A DNA stretch of 64,000 nucleotides, from assembly GCF_900110205.1 (NCBI RefSeq), contig NZ_FOCV01000022.1:56486-120485 (forward strand), written 5' to 3'. The notes beneath the pieces were generated by a model. That model ran no database searches, was not told the origin of the DNA, and was given only the letters and a program-made list of their open reading frames with translations. Source of the DNA: Rhizobium tibeticum. GTDB lineage: Bacteria > Pseudomonadota > Alphaproteobacteria > Rhizobiales > Rhizobiaceae. Positions 44,193-53,434 of the stretch are shown piece after piece (within the stretch, counting starts at the first letter, position 1; each line of letters opens with the position of its first letter). A program made the position numbers and the translations under genes.

Positions 44193-44620
44193 TCAAACAC
44201 TCAAAATGATCTGGGACCGCCAAACCTAGTCGGCCAGAACGGCCACCGGCGAAACATGACTCTGTTTCTCCATATTCTGAAGCGGGCTGGATAGAGCGTT
44301 GCGCGAGCAAAAGCAACACGAAGTGTGCTCTGGGAGACAGCGGCAGGCTAGGGGGCGCGAGCTTGTCACGTAGCCGTCAGCCGGGCACGCACGACCGTCT
44401 TGTCGAGGTCTCACTGAGCGCCCGCGACCTCGGCAGTCAGCTATTCGACGGCAGCTTGACGTCACCAAGGCCGCACGCTGCCTTGGGACGAACGCTGAAG
44501 ACGCGAACCTTTCTTCACCAGCGTCGCAGCGTTAGACTGGCCTGGCGACCATGGCGGCGCCCCGTGACCTCGACGCAGGGCGTGCTGATTGAGTGTCTCA
44601 GTCAGGGCGAAGGAGGCATG
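44193..44620. other. Divergent intergenic region
   Basis: About 430 bases between the ABC exporter (minus) and the lysozyme-inhibitor gene (plus). The open frames here are shadows without ribosome sites. Promoters for both genes are expected; none is clear by eye. Confidence 0.35.
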
Positions 44621-44926
44621 ATGACTGCGAAGACGATTATGTTCGCGCTTGCTGCTCTTGCGATCTCGGCGGCCAAGGCATTCCCGATTGAGGCGCAATA
44701 CGAGTGCGCAACCGGCACGCGTCTCCATGCAAACTTTTCGTCGCCTGACGCTTCGCCTGGCAGTGTCGTGCTCGCCTTTTCGGGCGCATCGGGCAAGATC
44801 AGACTGCCGCAGGTCGCCTCAGCCGATGGCGGCCGCTATGCCAACAACGCTATGGAATTCTGGATTAAGGGCAGGGAAGCCACCCTGACCCGCGGCGGGA
44901 AGAGCGAAACATGTCATACCAATTGA
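44621..44926 (+). CDS. MliC-family C-type lysozyme inhibitor
   Basis: 101 aa. A signal peptide (MTAKTIMFALAALAISAAKA, then FPIEA) precedes an MliC/PliC domain of about 77 residues: YECATGTRLHANFS, VVLAFSGASGKIRLP, GGRYANNAMEFWIKGREATL and a final ETCH, with the two conserved Cys that pair in the periplasm. It blocks host or environmental C-type lysozyme. GGAGG 4 bases before the second of two ATG codons (44618, 44621) decides the start. No lipobox, so it is a soluble periplasmic form. Confidence 0.88.
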   Translation: MTAKTIMFALAALAISAAKAFPIEAQYECATGTRLHANFSSPDASPGSVVLAFSGASGKIRLPQVASADGGRYANNAMEFWIKGREATLTRGGKSETCHTN

Positions 44927-45016
44927 GCGTGTTGGGTAGGGCTGGGAGGAAGTCCGTTCACAACGCAAATTTACCAAGCAACGTCATTTGAACGAATATC
45001 CAGGAAAGGAGGCATC

Positions 45017-45340
45017 GTGAGTCTCAGGCCACCACGATCACTCTCAGGGCAGTCGAGCGCCGGATTAAGTCCCTTGGAATACGAGCTTGCCTCCGCGCGA
45101 GCGGACGCCTTGGGTCGCCAAGGCCGCAAGATGGAAGCCGCGTTGGCCAGGCTTGCATCGTGGTCGCCGGAAAACAATCACAAGACTGACCGGCAAACCC
45201 TCCTCGATGATGCTTCCGACGCCGTCTGGGCATTGTTTATCCAGCGCGAGATCTGCGGGCTCCACAATGATAAGGATGTCATCAAGCGGTATCAGATTCC
45301 AGGTGAGGTTCTCGCAAGGCTCGGCGCGACACGCAAGTGA
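45017..45340 (+). CDS. DUF6665-like small protein
   Basis: 107 aa, cytoplasmic, mostly helical. The core LEYELASARADALGRQGRKM ... LLDDASDAVWALFIQREICGL ... VIKRYQIPGEVLARLGA matches small conserved proteins (DUF6665) that I associate with Rhizobiales. GTG start at 45017 with AAAGGAGG 5 bases upstream. Function unknown; transcribed alone or behind the lysozyme-inhibitor gene (90-base gap). Confidence 0.78.
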   Translation: MSLRPPRSLSGQSSAGLSPLEYELASARADALGRQGRKMEAALARLASWSPENNHKTDRQTLLDDASDAVWALFIQREICGLHNDKDVIKRYQIPGEVLARLGATRK

Positions 45341-45709
45341 CGGCGAAGCGATCCCGCAAGTAAGACGATGGCCAAGGCAACCGCTTGTCGAATGTCTCGA
45401 AGTCGGGAGGAGCCCAATACTGGCGGCGTTCATCCGGGGCTAAGACATGGCCGCTACTGTCCCATGGTCTTCGCGCAAGAGCAGTCAGTCATCCGGAACA
45501 CGTTCGAGATCGTCTGCGATCGGTCACCTTGTGGTCCGCCCGCGCCCTGGACAGCCACCTGTAAGCGGAAGTGCCGCCTGGAGGTCCTGTAGATCACCGA
45601 ATTTGCTGCAACTGCAATTGGCAGGTCGCAAATTTCCTCGACTCCGAGCGGTCATTTCAGGATTTCCTTAGTCATTTCGCATCATAGTTGCGTTGAAGGA
45701 GAAAACGTC
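45341..45709. other. Intergenic region upstream of the solute-binding gene
   Basis: About 370 bases without a supported gene; open frames at 45368-45671 overlap each other and lack ribosome sites. The promoter of the binding-protein/diguanylate-cyclase operon should lie here. Confidence 0.35.
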
Positions 45710-46462
45710 ATGATGCGAAATGTGGTCCTCGCCCTAGGTCTTCTGCTCGGCGCCTCTGTCGCCCATTCTACCGAGCACCTCCGGATCGCTACCGAAGGGG
45801 CCTATCCCCCTTTCAATTTCATCGATGAGAACGGTACCCTCAAGGGTTTCGATGTCGATATCGCAAAGGCGCTGTGCAAGCAGCTTAACGCTGACTGCAC
45901 TTACCAGACCGTCGAATGGTCCAAGATAATCGAGGGGCTGGAATCCGACGAATATGATTTGATCGTGGCAAGCATGGCATACACGAAGGAGCGTGCTGCC
46001 CGCGTTGAATTCTCAGCGCCATACTACCGCTCGCATTCGGTTTTGATCGGGGACGCAGAAAAGTTCACCGACAGTTCTCCAGAAGCCTTGGCTGGCGCGC
46101 GCATCGCCGCTGCCGAGGGAACAATCCAGGCTGACTACGCAAAGCAAGCCTACAAACAAAGCGTTCCTGTCTTGGCCAAAGATCAGCCGTCAGCTCAAAA
46201 ACTGCTCGAAGAAAAGAAGGCCGATTTGTTGATCGGCGATGCTATTGAACTTTTGAGCTTCATGGAGACGCCCACAGGTTCCGCGTATGGCTACGTCGGA
46301 GATCCCATTTCCAGCGAATTTCTTCAGAGCTCAGCGCACATCACGGCGAGAAAAGGAAACAGTCTGCTTATCGCTCGCGTGAACGATGCGCTCAAGCAAA
46401 TCAAACTTGATGGGACCTACGACAAGATCAACGACCACTACTTTCCCTTCAGCATCTATTAG
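45710..46462 (+). CDS. Periplasmic amino-acid-type solute-binding protein (SBP_bac_3)
   Basis: 250 aa with a signal peptide (VVLALGLLLGASVAHS). The mature start LRIATEGAYPPFNFIDENG and LKGFDVDIAKALC is the hallmark of Lys/Arg/Orn/His-type binding proteins, with DLIVASMAYTKERAARVEFS and the ligand-carboxylate region following. GAAGGAG precedes the ATG. There is no permease or ATPase next to it; instead a membrane diguanylate cyclase starts 9 bases after the stop, so it probably senses an amino acid for c-di-GMP signalling rather than feeding a transporter. Confidence 0.9.
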   Translation: MMRNVVLALGLLLGASVAHSTEHLRIATEGAYPPFNFIDENGTLKGFDVDIAKALCKQLNADCTYQTVEWSKIIEGLESDEYDLIVASMAYTKERAARVEFSAPYYRSHSVLIGDAEKFTDSSPEALAGARIAAAEGTIQADYAKQAYKQSVPVLAKDQPSAQKLLEEKKADLLIGDAIELLSFMETPTGSAYGYVGDPISSEFLQSSAHITARKGNSLLIARVNDALKQIKLDGTYDKINDHYFPFSIY

Positions 46463-46471
46463 GTCGGCCAA

Positions 46472-47839
46472 TTGGTTACGCGATTATCGACGTCTCGCGA
46501 CATGCCTCTCCGATCTGTGGGGCGCATTCTTTTGTTTGTGGTGGTCATTTACTCGGCGATCGCTGCGGCAGGCGCGGGCCTCTTACTGACTCGCATCGAA
46601 AATGAGGCGATTGTAACGCGCGAGCGACAGATCCCGCTGATTTTGTCGCAGACTCGGAACGCGGTTAAAATCGAAAGGATGTCATCCCTCGTTCGAGCGA
46701 TATTTCTTGCCAACGATCGCCGTTTGGAACGACAGCTTCAGCTGCAAATCCAGGCTCTCGCTCAGGGTTTCGGTTTTGATGGGTCAGCCACCCTGACTGG
46801 TGGCTCTCGCAAGGTGGCCAGCCTCGCGAAGACGATCGCAGCTGCGCACCAGAAAAATCGGGACGAAGTAGATCAGCGAAACGGTGATCAGACTACCCCG
46901 GGATCCGGCAAATCGACAGCGGATCTGGTCGCCTATGAGGAGGCGATGCGCATCATTGAAATGATGGGCAAGGAGGTCAGTGGCAACTCCGCTCTCGTGG
47001 CCGACGAAATCGCCGGAGGCATTCAAAAGAGCGCGGTCGCAGTGCGGAATGTCGTGATCATCGTTCTCATTATTCCCGCCCTCTCCGTACCTCTTTTGCT
47101 TGTACTAGCCCGCCGGCACTTGGCAGTTCCAATCGTTGCGGCAATCAGCAACCTTAAACGGATCGAGAAAGACGAACCTCTCCTTGTCGAAAAGAACAGG
47201 CCGTTGTTAAAAGAGTTGGCGTTGATTGGAGACGCAATCATCTCTTATGGGAATGCGGCTAGTGAACTGCGCCGCACAAATTTGGTACTGCAGGCGCTTG
47301 CCGAGAAAGACCCTCTGACGGGTCTGGCCAATCGCAGAACCTTCGAGAGGTTTTTGGCCGCGGCGATTCAGAGGTCGTCGCCGGAGTCGGGCACAGCCAT
47401 TCTGCTCATTGACATCGATCACTTTAAATCGGTCAACGATCGCTTCGGACATCCGACCGGCGATCGCTGTCTCAAATCGCTCGCTAGCCTCCTTGAAAAC
47501 ATACCGGATCTTTCGAATGCCTTGGCTGCCAGGTTTGGAGGTGAGGAATTCGTGGTCGTGTACGATGCTCCTTCGTCCGATCACGCGCTTGAATATGCTC
47601 GGTTCCTCTGCAGGAAAATAGAGCAACTTGAAACCCAAAGCGTGGATGGAACCTATTTGCGCTTTACTGGCAGCATCGGGGTCTCCTTCACCACCTCGAC
47701 TTCGGAGGAACCCGGCGACCTCCTCGAGAAAGCTGATCGCGCGTTGTACGACGCTAAGCGATCCGGGCGCAATCGCGCCGAGGCCGATTCGTCGCTGTCG
47801 AAGGGGAGCAGGGAAGGGCGTGTTCAGCGAATTCCCTAA
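46472..47839 (+). CDS. Membrane-anchored GGDEF diguanylate cyclase
   Basis: 455 aa. Two membrane segments (about 18-40 and 193-213) bracket a helical periplasmic domain of about 150 residues; then a short linker and a GGDEF domain (about 275-440) with EKDPLTGLANRR, the metal Asp in IDIDHFKSVND and the active GGEEF at 356-360. The RxxD inhibitory site expected just before GGEEF is absent (SNAL), so product inhibition may be lacking. TTG start 9 bases after the binding-protein stop. It makes c-di-GMP in response, probably, to the loaded binding protein. Confidence 0.9.
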   Translation: MVTRLSTSRDMPLRSVGRILLFVVVIYSAIAAAGAGLLLTRIENEAIVTRERQIPLILSQTRNAVKIERMSSLVRAIFLANDRRLERQLQLQIQALAQGFGFDGSATLTGGSRKVASLAKTIAAAHQKNRDEVDQRNGDQTTPGSGKSTADLVAYEEAMRIIEMMGKEVSGNSALVADEIAGGIQKSAVAVRNVVIIVLIIPALSVPLLLVLARRHLAVPIVAAISNLKRIEKDEPLLVEKNRPLLKELALIGDAIISYGNAASELRRTNLVLQALAEKDPLTGLANRRTFERFLAAAIQRSSPESGTAILLIDIDHFKSVNDRFGHPTGDRCLKSLASLLENIPDLSNALAARFGGEEFVVVYDAPSSDHALEYARFLCRKIEQLETQSVDGTYLRFTGSIGVSFTTSTSEEPGDLLEKADRALYDAKRSGRNRAEADSSLSKGSREGRVQRIP

Positions 47840-47978
47840 TCGTTGTGCCGTGACAAAGCCTCTTGTCGCGGAGACGCCATCATCTGCAGCATCTCAGACA
47901 GGATTGGCTGTGGCGTTGCCCTGGAGCGGCCAAAGCCGCTGCCAGCCCGGTAACTTGGCCACAATTTGAGGAATGAAT

Positions 47979-48004
47979 GAGCCCGCCCAGATGCTGGCGG
48001 GCTC
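47979..48004. terminator. Hairpin downstream of the diguanylate cyclase
   Basis: GAGCCCGCC pairs with GGCGGGCTC across an 8-base loop, 140 bases past the stop of the diguanylate cyclase. No U-tract. Confidence 0.45.
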
Positions 48005-48334
48005 TGACGCAATACTGTGATGCCGCATCTGTCCGGTCCATCAAACCACAACCGATCATTGCTGGCACTTCACCAATTTGGCGTAGTTTGCACTACCTTT
48101 CGGTGAAAAGACCAGGATCGGGTTAGCGTAGGTCTGCTGCCGGATCTTCGTGCCGCAGGGATAGAGGGTGCGGCATCCCTTTTGACTGCGTCTGCGCGGT
48201 TCGTTTTATCGAAATGAGCGAGCCGCGCGGCCATCCAACAATCGACGGCCCTCTGCGGACGTTCCTCTCTGTCAGAGTACGGTCACAAAGAAGCCCCACA
48301 GAGCGAGGCAGTTCGTCTTCAATGCTATGGTTAG

Positions 48335-48570
48335 CTATTTCGATTTTTGCGGATCGTCCGCCGGATTGACATACTTGATGGCCCATAGGCCAGTCGTCGT
48401 AATGTGGATGACTGTCGGTTCGTCGAAGTAGGCGAAATGCGCCATGCCGGGCGGCAACACGAAAAAAAGCTGCTTGCAGGCAGTGCCTTGGTGGTGCTGC
48501 GATCAGCGGCTTCGCCCATCCCGAGATTGATAGTCCCTGTTATGACTGTGACCGCACTTTGAGGACAGGG
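48335..48570 (-). pseudogene. Decayed cupin-domain protein
   Basis: On the minus strand VTVITGTINLGMGEAADRST and KALPASSFF continue, after a one-base shift in a seven-A run at 48463-48469 (T-run on the coding strand), as VLPPGMAHFAYFDEPTVIHI and WAIKYVNPADDPQK followed by a stop at 48335-48337. This is the C-terminal half of the common exported cupin whose N-terminal HWH metal strand precedes VTVISG; that part is missing here. It is truncated and frameshifted. The homopolymer shift itself could be a sequencing error, but the missing N-terminus cannot. Confidence 0.75.
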
Positions 48571-48709
48571 CCTGAGAAATCGTGGAACGAAGCGGCTGGC
48601 CGATTGTTCTAGCCTTGCCTGCGCTACACGGCGATCACACTGGTCTGCGGTGGCCGTGATATCAGCACTCCGCGACCTTCGGCTGAGTGTTAACGGAGGA
48701 GAAACAGGC

Positions 48710-49348
48710 ATGTCAGAACTGCTCGGCCCGACATTGGCGCAACCAGGTGCATTGGGCACGAGCCTAGGCGAAGTTCACCGGGAAGCGACGACCTGCACAC
48801 GATGCGACCTCTACAAACACGCAACACAGTTGGTGTTTGGGGAAGGTCCGACCAAGGCCAAAGTTGTCTTCGTTGGCGAGCAGCCGGGCGACAAGGAGGA
48901 TGTTGCCGGGCAACCGTTCGTTGGCCCTGCGGGAAAGCTGCTGGATCGCTGTCTGGAGGAAGCGGGTATCGAACGCGATGCCTGTTACGTCACCAATGCC
49001 GTAAAGCACTTCAAGTTTGAACCTCGCGGCAAACGTCGCATCCACGCCAAACCGACCAGGGGAGAGGTTCAGATCTGCGCATGGTGGCTGGCAGCAGAAT
49101 TGCGCCTCATACGGCCGAAACTCGTCGTGGCCCTCGGCGCGACGGCGGTTTATTCCTTGCTCGGGCCACAAGCAAAGGTCACCCGCGACCGAGGCTCTGT
49201 CCTTCGTTCGCCGGCCGGACTGTCTGTGTTTGTCACGATACATCCCTCGGCGCTTTTGCGAATGCTCGACCAGCCCGCCGGTCAGCAAAGCAGAGCGCGC
49301 TTTGTCGATGACCTGAAAGCCGTCGCGACGCTTCTTGAGGATGCATAG
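48710..49348 (+). CDS. udgX: UdgX-type uracil-DNA glycosylase
   Basis: 212 aa. It has the family-4-like motif A GEQPGDKEDVAGQPFVGPAG, VTNAVKHFKF, and the UdgX-specific loop KRRIH (108-112), whose His forms a covalent bond with the abasic site after uracil removal in the mycobacterial protein. Motif B is HPSALLR. The N-terminal CTRC and a later Cys fit the Fe-S cluster. GGAGGA precedes the ATG at 48710. Excises uracil from DNA and stays cross-linked. Monocistronic. Confidence 0.93.
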   Translation: MSELLGPTLAQPGALGTSLGEVHREATTCTRCDLYKHATQLVFGEGPTKAKVVFVGEQPGDKEDVAGQPFVGPAGKLLDRCLEEAGIERDACYVTNAVKHFKFEPRGKRRIHAKPTRGEVQICAWWLAAELRLIRPKLVVALGATAVYSLLGPQAKVTRDRGSVLRSPAGLSVFVTIHPSALLRMLDQPAGQQSRARFVDDLKAVATLLEDA

Positions 49349-49470
49349 TTCGCTCTCGGATTTGGAGGACGGGGAGCGCCCGGTCTGCGGGAGCAGCGCT
49401 GAGACGGGACGGGCCAACAAGGCGGAGAGGGTGAGGCCGGCTGCAGGCAAACCGAGGTGCCAACATGATT

Positions 49471-49620
49471 TCATCGAAGCAAGACGGCCAGGATCAAGAT
49501 CAGGATCCCGACAGCGGCAATTGCAAGCCACGACCACCAAAACAATGGTGGACGACGCTCATCCTTCCGCTTCTTCAGTTCCTCATCGTGATGCCAATCG
49601 CTGTTCGGATCGAAGGACAT
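49471..49620 (-). CDS. 49-residue single-pass membrane protein
   Basis: The small frame encodes a charged N-terminus (MSFDPNSDWHHDEELKKRKD) and one C-terminal membrane helix (LFWWSWLAIAAVGILILILA) before VLLR and a TGA at 49471. AAGGAG sits 7 bases before the ATG at 49620. This is the layout of a small tail-anchored inner-membrane protein. The overlapping plus-strand frames (49465-49683) lack a ribosome site. Function unknown; convergent with udgX. Confidence 0.75.
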   Translation of the reverse strand: MSFDPNSDWHHDEELKKRKDERRPPLFWWSWLAIAAVGILILILAVLLR

Positions 49621-49883
49621 GGGGTGTCTCCTTCCACCGAAACAATGCAACCCAGTTCATTTTGGTTCCCGCTACAGGATTGAGCGCCCCGCAACCACGC
49701 AGTCTCCTCGGCCTCAGATCGCGACGGACGGAACATTCCGATGAGGGGGGGCTTATCTGGCTGGAAACTGACCCAAATGGCCGATTCATGTCAGCACTCT
49801 CGGCCATGAGTGAGTTACCATCGACACTGCCGCCAGGCGGCGATCATCAATTGCACTGAGGCAGCATTTCCGGAGGCCTGACA

Positions 49884-50612
49884 ATGGATCCATGGGATCT
49901 TGTTCTGAACAGAATGTCCGAGGAACTCACCTGGCCGGACATTCTCCTGCGCGTGCTGCTGACCGTTGTCGCGGCTTCCCTCATCGGCATCAACAGGGAA
50001 AAGGGCGGGCATGCCGCTGGCTTCAGAACGACTGTCCTCGTTGGCCTGGCGGCGTGCCTTGCCATGCTGCAGGCCAACGCGTTACTGGTGGTGGAGGGAA
50101 ATGACGAACATTCCGGCTTTGCCCGTATGGACGTTCTGCGCTTTGCGCTTGGCGTACTAACGGGCGTGGGCTTCATCGGCGGTGGCGCGGTCCTGCATCG
50201 AGGAAACTTCGTGACTGGCGTCACAACGGCTGCAACCATCTGGGCCATGACCACAATCGGCCTTTGCTTCGGCGGCGGACAACTGGGCATCGGTATTGTC
50301 GGTACCGCAGTCGCCTTTTTCTTTCTTTCCCCGATGCAGGTCCTGGATCAGTGGCTTGCAAGGCGGCAGCGGGCCACGGTTGAAATCCTTGGTGATGGAA
50401 TACTTGGCGCTGCGGAACTGAGACAGGTCCTCGGCGCCTATGATTGCGAGGTTCGGTTCGTCTCAAGCCGCACTCGCCACGATGCCCAGCAGTTGCTGGT
50501 GTTCGACGTTAGATGGAAGGCCAGGGCATCCGCCAACACCGAAGCCGTTCATCGTGAGCTTCAGCGGCATTTCAAGGTGGAGCATTTTGCACTTAACGAG
50601 CATCCCGTGTGA
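49884..50612 (+). CDS. MgtC/SapB family membrane protein
   Basis: 242 aa. Four to five membrane segments include the MgtC signature: LLRVLLTVVAASLIGINREK, GHAAGFRTTVLVGLAACLAM, then GVLTGVGFIGGGAVLHRG and VTGVTTAATIWAMTTIGLCFG. A cytoplasmic C-terminal domain of about 80 residues follows. GGAGG lies 8 bases upstream. MgtC proteins help bacteria at low Mg2+ and inside hosts, partly by inhibiting the F-type ATP synthase. Alone in its orientation. Confidence 0.92.
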   Translation: MDPWDLVLNRMSEELTWPDILLRVLLTVVAASLIGINREKGGHAAGFRTTVLVGLAACLAMLQANALLVVEGNDEHSGFARMDVLRFALGVLTGVGFIGGGAVLHRGNFVTGVTTAATIWAMTTIGLCFGGGQLGIGIVGTAVAFFFLSPMQVLDQWLARRQRATVEILGDGILGAAELRQVLGAYDCEVRFVSSRTRHDAQQLLVFDVRWKARASANTEAVHRELQRHFKVEHFALNEHPV

Positions 50613-50697
50613 CGTCCAGCCCGCGGATCTTCAGTTGAAACCTTCGCCCATTTCCACGGCTAGCATCAGTGCATCCGCCAGCATTGGAGCAGTCAAA

Positions 50698-51040
50698 ATG
50701 CCAAAGGAAGAGAAGAGAAATGGTCGCAAGAGGTAACTGATAACAGCGACACGATTGATCTTGAGGAGGATGTGTTCAAGCAGCAGAGTGCTAAGAAGAT
50801 TGCCAGTTCGTTGAAATAGTCGGCCGAACGAAGCCGGCGAAAAGCAAGTCGCTCCCAATCGGCCATGTCAATGCTGTCTATATCAACCGCGCAGGACAGC
50901 AACTCTCCAAGGCGCAACGAGCGAAGCTGGATAAAGCCAAGGACGAACGTCGCAAAGATTTCGGGCGGAAGCTCAAGGGTGAGAAACGCCACGAAAGTCA
51001 TATGGGTGACATTGAAGGCGTGACGATAGACCGCTGGTAA
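50698..51040 (+). pseudogene. DUF3175 gene with stop codon and frameshifts
   Basis: The frame from 50700 reads EKWSQEVTDNSDTIDLEEDV and FKQQSAKKIASSLK, then TAG at 50817-50819, then SAERSRRKASRSQSAMSM; after a frame change near 50870 it goes on VYINRAGQQLSKAQRAKLDK and DERRKDFGRK to a TAA at 51038. Together these make a DUF3175 protein (SAERS...SAMSML..YINRAG... is its core). The only ATG (50698) is in another frame. With one stop and at least one shift it is dead. Family function unknown. Confidence 0.85.
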
Positions 51041-51402
51041 AAATCAGCCTTTAGGCCAGGTACATCTTTCCTCTGCCAAGTTCCATGTGGGAACCGTGCC
51101 AAGTCCGCCGCCATGCTCAACTCCTGGCGCCGTCTAACGTGGAGCCACGGGGAGATGGCGGCGTGACACCACACCTGTGCGCTCGACCTGTAACCCGGTC
51201 AGTCGTTCAGCGAGCAGGTCTGGGCTCTTAAAACGGTGAATCTAGCTGGCCGCGGGGTGCCCTAGCTGGGTTGTCATACATTGTGGTGATGAAAGCCTCG
51301 CGGATGCGCGTTAGGTCCGCCGCACGCCCGATCGATGGGACGTTGGTAAGTAGTGGCCTCTTTTTTATCGGCTTCTCGCATGCGTGGGCCCAACAACACC
51401 CT
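51041..51402. other. Intergenic region, nothing recognised
   Basis: About 360 bases between the DUF3175 pseudogene and the end of the MFS gene; no supported gene or clear terminator. Confidence 0.35.
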
Positions 51403-52557
51403 TCAAGCCGCAATAAGCCTGAGGCGTGGAGCAAGAGAGTTGCAACAAAAGAGCGCCATGACGATGACAGGGATGCATATCAAATACGATACGCGAATCC
51501 CGGCGTGCTCGGCGACGACACCAAGCATGGGTGGGGCAAGGAAAAACACAACGAATGACATTTGTCCAAGCGCCGCCACGTTCACATGCGCCGCCCTGTC
51601 GGTGCGCTGGGCTGCTGCAGAGACCGCTAGGGGGTAGACCGCACTGCATCCGCCTCCCATGAGCGCAAATCCGAAGAGCGCGACAAAAGGATGTGGCGCC
51701 ATCCAAACCGAAAATAGCCCCGCCGCTGAAAGAACGAGAAGGACAAGAGCCACCATGCGCGATCCAAAGCGGTCAACGAAAGGATCGGCGAATAATCTTG
51801 TCAACGCCATAAAGAATGTGAACAGCGTTAGCCCCAGCCCGCCGACGAACGGTTCTACGTGAAAGACGTCACGCATATAGATCGCAGACCAATCAATGCC
51901 TGCGCCTTCGACGAGGAACGCCGCAATACCGATCACGCAGAGAGGTAGCAAGCCGAGTGTGGGTAAAGCAATATGTTCCGCCTTTACGGGTTCGCGAGCG
52001 ACCCGGGCTGGCGCGTTCTTCATGCCCGCGATTGTTATGGTTCCGATGATCAGGACAAGGGCGAACGTGAGCGCGAGGTGTACCTGCATAGATACACCGG
52101 CTTGGCGAACTGCCGAAGAGACGAGCGCGGTCACGAAGAAACCTAGACTCCAGAATCCATGGGCTCGGTTCATCACACCCCTGCCAAGTTGGGCCTCGAT
52201 ACGGTCGATTTCAACATTGAGATTGATCTCGAGCGCCCCCGCCAGCAGCCCTTCGCATATCAGAAGGCCAAATACCAAGGGGGCTGCGTTCATCCAGGGG
52301 ACGAGCGCCAGCAGCGCGGACGTTCCGAGTACAGTGATGAATGCGGTGGCGCGTGCTCCGAGACGCGCCACAAGCGGCGATGACAAAGTAAGAGAGATCA
52401 ATGCGCCGATTGCTGCTCCGATCAGAGTCAGGCCAAGCTCGGATTTGTCAACCAGAAGAGCGTCCTGCAAATCGGGAAGGCGCGAAAGCATGGCTCCCAT
52501 GGAAACCGCGAAGAGAAAAAAGCAGACGTATATCCGGTGTTGCGGTTCGATGTGCAT
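51403..52557 (-). CDS. MFS transporter
   Basis: 384 aa, twelve membrane segments. LSRLPDLQDALLVDKSELGL near the start and the loop after TM2 (SPLVARLGARAT) are like the FucP/YbjJ-type branch of the major facilitator superfamily; the centre carries a basic loop (MKNAPARVAREPVKAEHI). The ATG at 52557 has GGAG 6 bases upstream; a GTG at 52575 is possible. Substrate unknown (sugar or drug). Transcribed alone; downstream sequence is decayed. Confidence 0.88.
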   Translation of the reverse strand: MHIEPQHRIYVCFFLFAVSMGAMLSRLPDLQDALLVDKSELGLTLIGAAIGALISLTLSSPLVARLGARATAFITVLGTSALLALVPWMNAAPLVFGLLICEGLLAGALEINLNVEIDRIEAQLGRGVMNRAHGFWSLGFFVTALVSSAVRQAGVSMQVHLALTFALVLIIGTITIAGMKNAPARVAREPVKAEHIALPTLGLLPLCVIGIAAFLVEGAGIDWSAIYMRDVFHVEPFVGGLGLTLFTFFMALTRLFADPFVDRFGSRMVALVLLVLSAAGLFSVWMAPHPFVALFGFALMGGGCSAVYPLAVSAAAQRTDRAAHVNVAALGQMSFVVFFLAPPMLGVVAEHAGIRVSYLICIPVIVMALFCCNSLAPRLRLIAA

Positions 52558-52966
52558 TTTGGGCTCCGGGGACACGTCGGTTGAGTTAGATGGCAGGTTT
52601 CTAGAACAATAACCTGAGGGTCGGCAATCCGCTGGAGATAAGCTCGAAGATGTCGCACCGGTCGTTCGAGCTTCGCCGCTGGGCGGTTACACCGCAGCGT
52701 GCCTTCAAGCGGACTAGAAAAATGGGCCATCGGAAACCGAGGCCCATAGGTATGAAGGTTTTCACCTCCAGAGGGAACAGCTGCTGCGCGGAGCTGGGAG
52801 GCCATCCGCGGGTTGCACCAGCTGTACACGATATACGCGAGTCAGCGTCGCCTGACAACAGGTAACAATCGCCGAGTATTAGAATCACATTGACGCGCAC
52901 CTGTTTCAGCGACCAAATTCCTCGGCCGAACGCCTGAACCGGGGATGGGTATCGGCCGAACGCTCG
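52558..52966. other. Region between MFS gene and IS remnant
   Basis: About 410 bases. Competing open frames on both strands with no ribosome site or recognisable protein. The 12-base string TCGGCCGAACGC occurs twice (near 52921-52970), possibly debris of the neighbouring insertion sequence. Confidence 0.35.
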
Positions 52967-53434
52967 TCATGAACGACGCGGGGGCAGATGCTGAGACGCA
53001 GAGGTTCCAAGAAGCGCATGGAGAATTTCATGCCCATCGATGGCATGCATATTGACCGAGTTTCGGATCGTCGCCGCCGCGCTATTCCCCGACACAACGT
53101 TCCCGGCCTGGTCGCCGCGGGTTCGTCTGGCATAGGGCGGCAGCACCTCGCCAAACCGCTCAGCAAATATTTGTCTGCCGCAGAGAACGGCGTCGCAAGC
53201 GAACCTTCGTCTCTGTACGAGCAGCCTGACGCGTCTTGCAGAGAGGGGAAGGTCCGCGACTTGGCGGCAATAGCGACTTCGAACCGTTCGCGACATTCGT
53301 CCGCATGCCGGACACGCCGCGGGAGCGCCGGCTCGGGAAAGCAAGATGCAGGTCTCATCGTCAATGTGGGTGATGCGTTCGGCGATGAAACCAGCAGGTA
53401 CCAGATCAGAGGGGCGAAGCTTAGTGCTCATCAT
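52967..53434 (-). pseudogene. ISL3-family transposase, N-terminal remnant
   Basis: 155 codons from ATG 53434 (AAAGGA upstream). The first 100 residues are the N-terminal zinc finger of ISL3 transposases: paired Cys in AACPACGRMSRTVRSRYCRQ and FACDAVLCGRQIF, with VADLPLSARRVRLLVQRRRF between. After YARRT the sequence is unrelated, so the catalytic domain is lost. The sequence starting near 53490 on the minus strand, GGCTCAGTTTTGATGCAG, may be the old left inverted repeat. No partner end was found. Confidence 0.8.
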
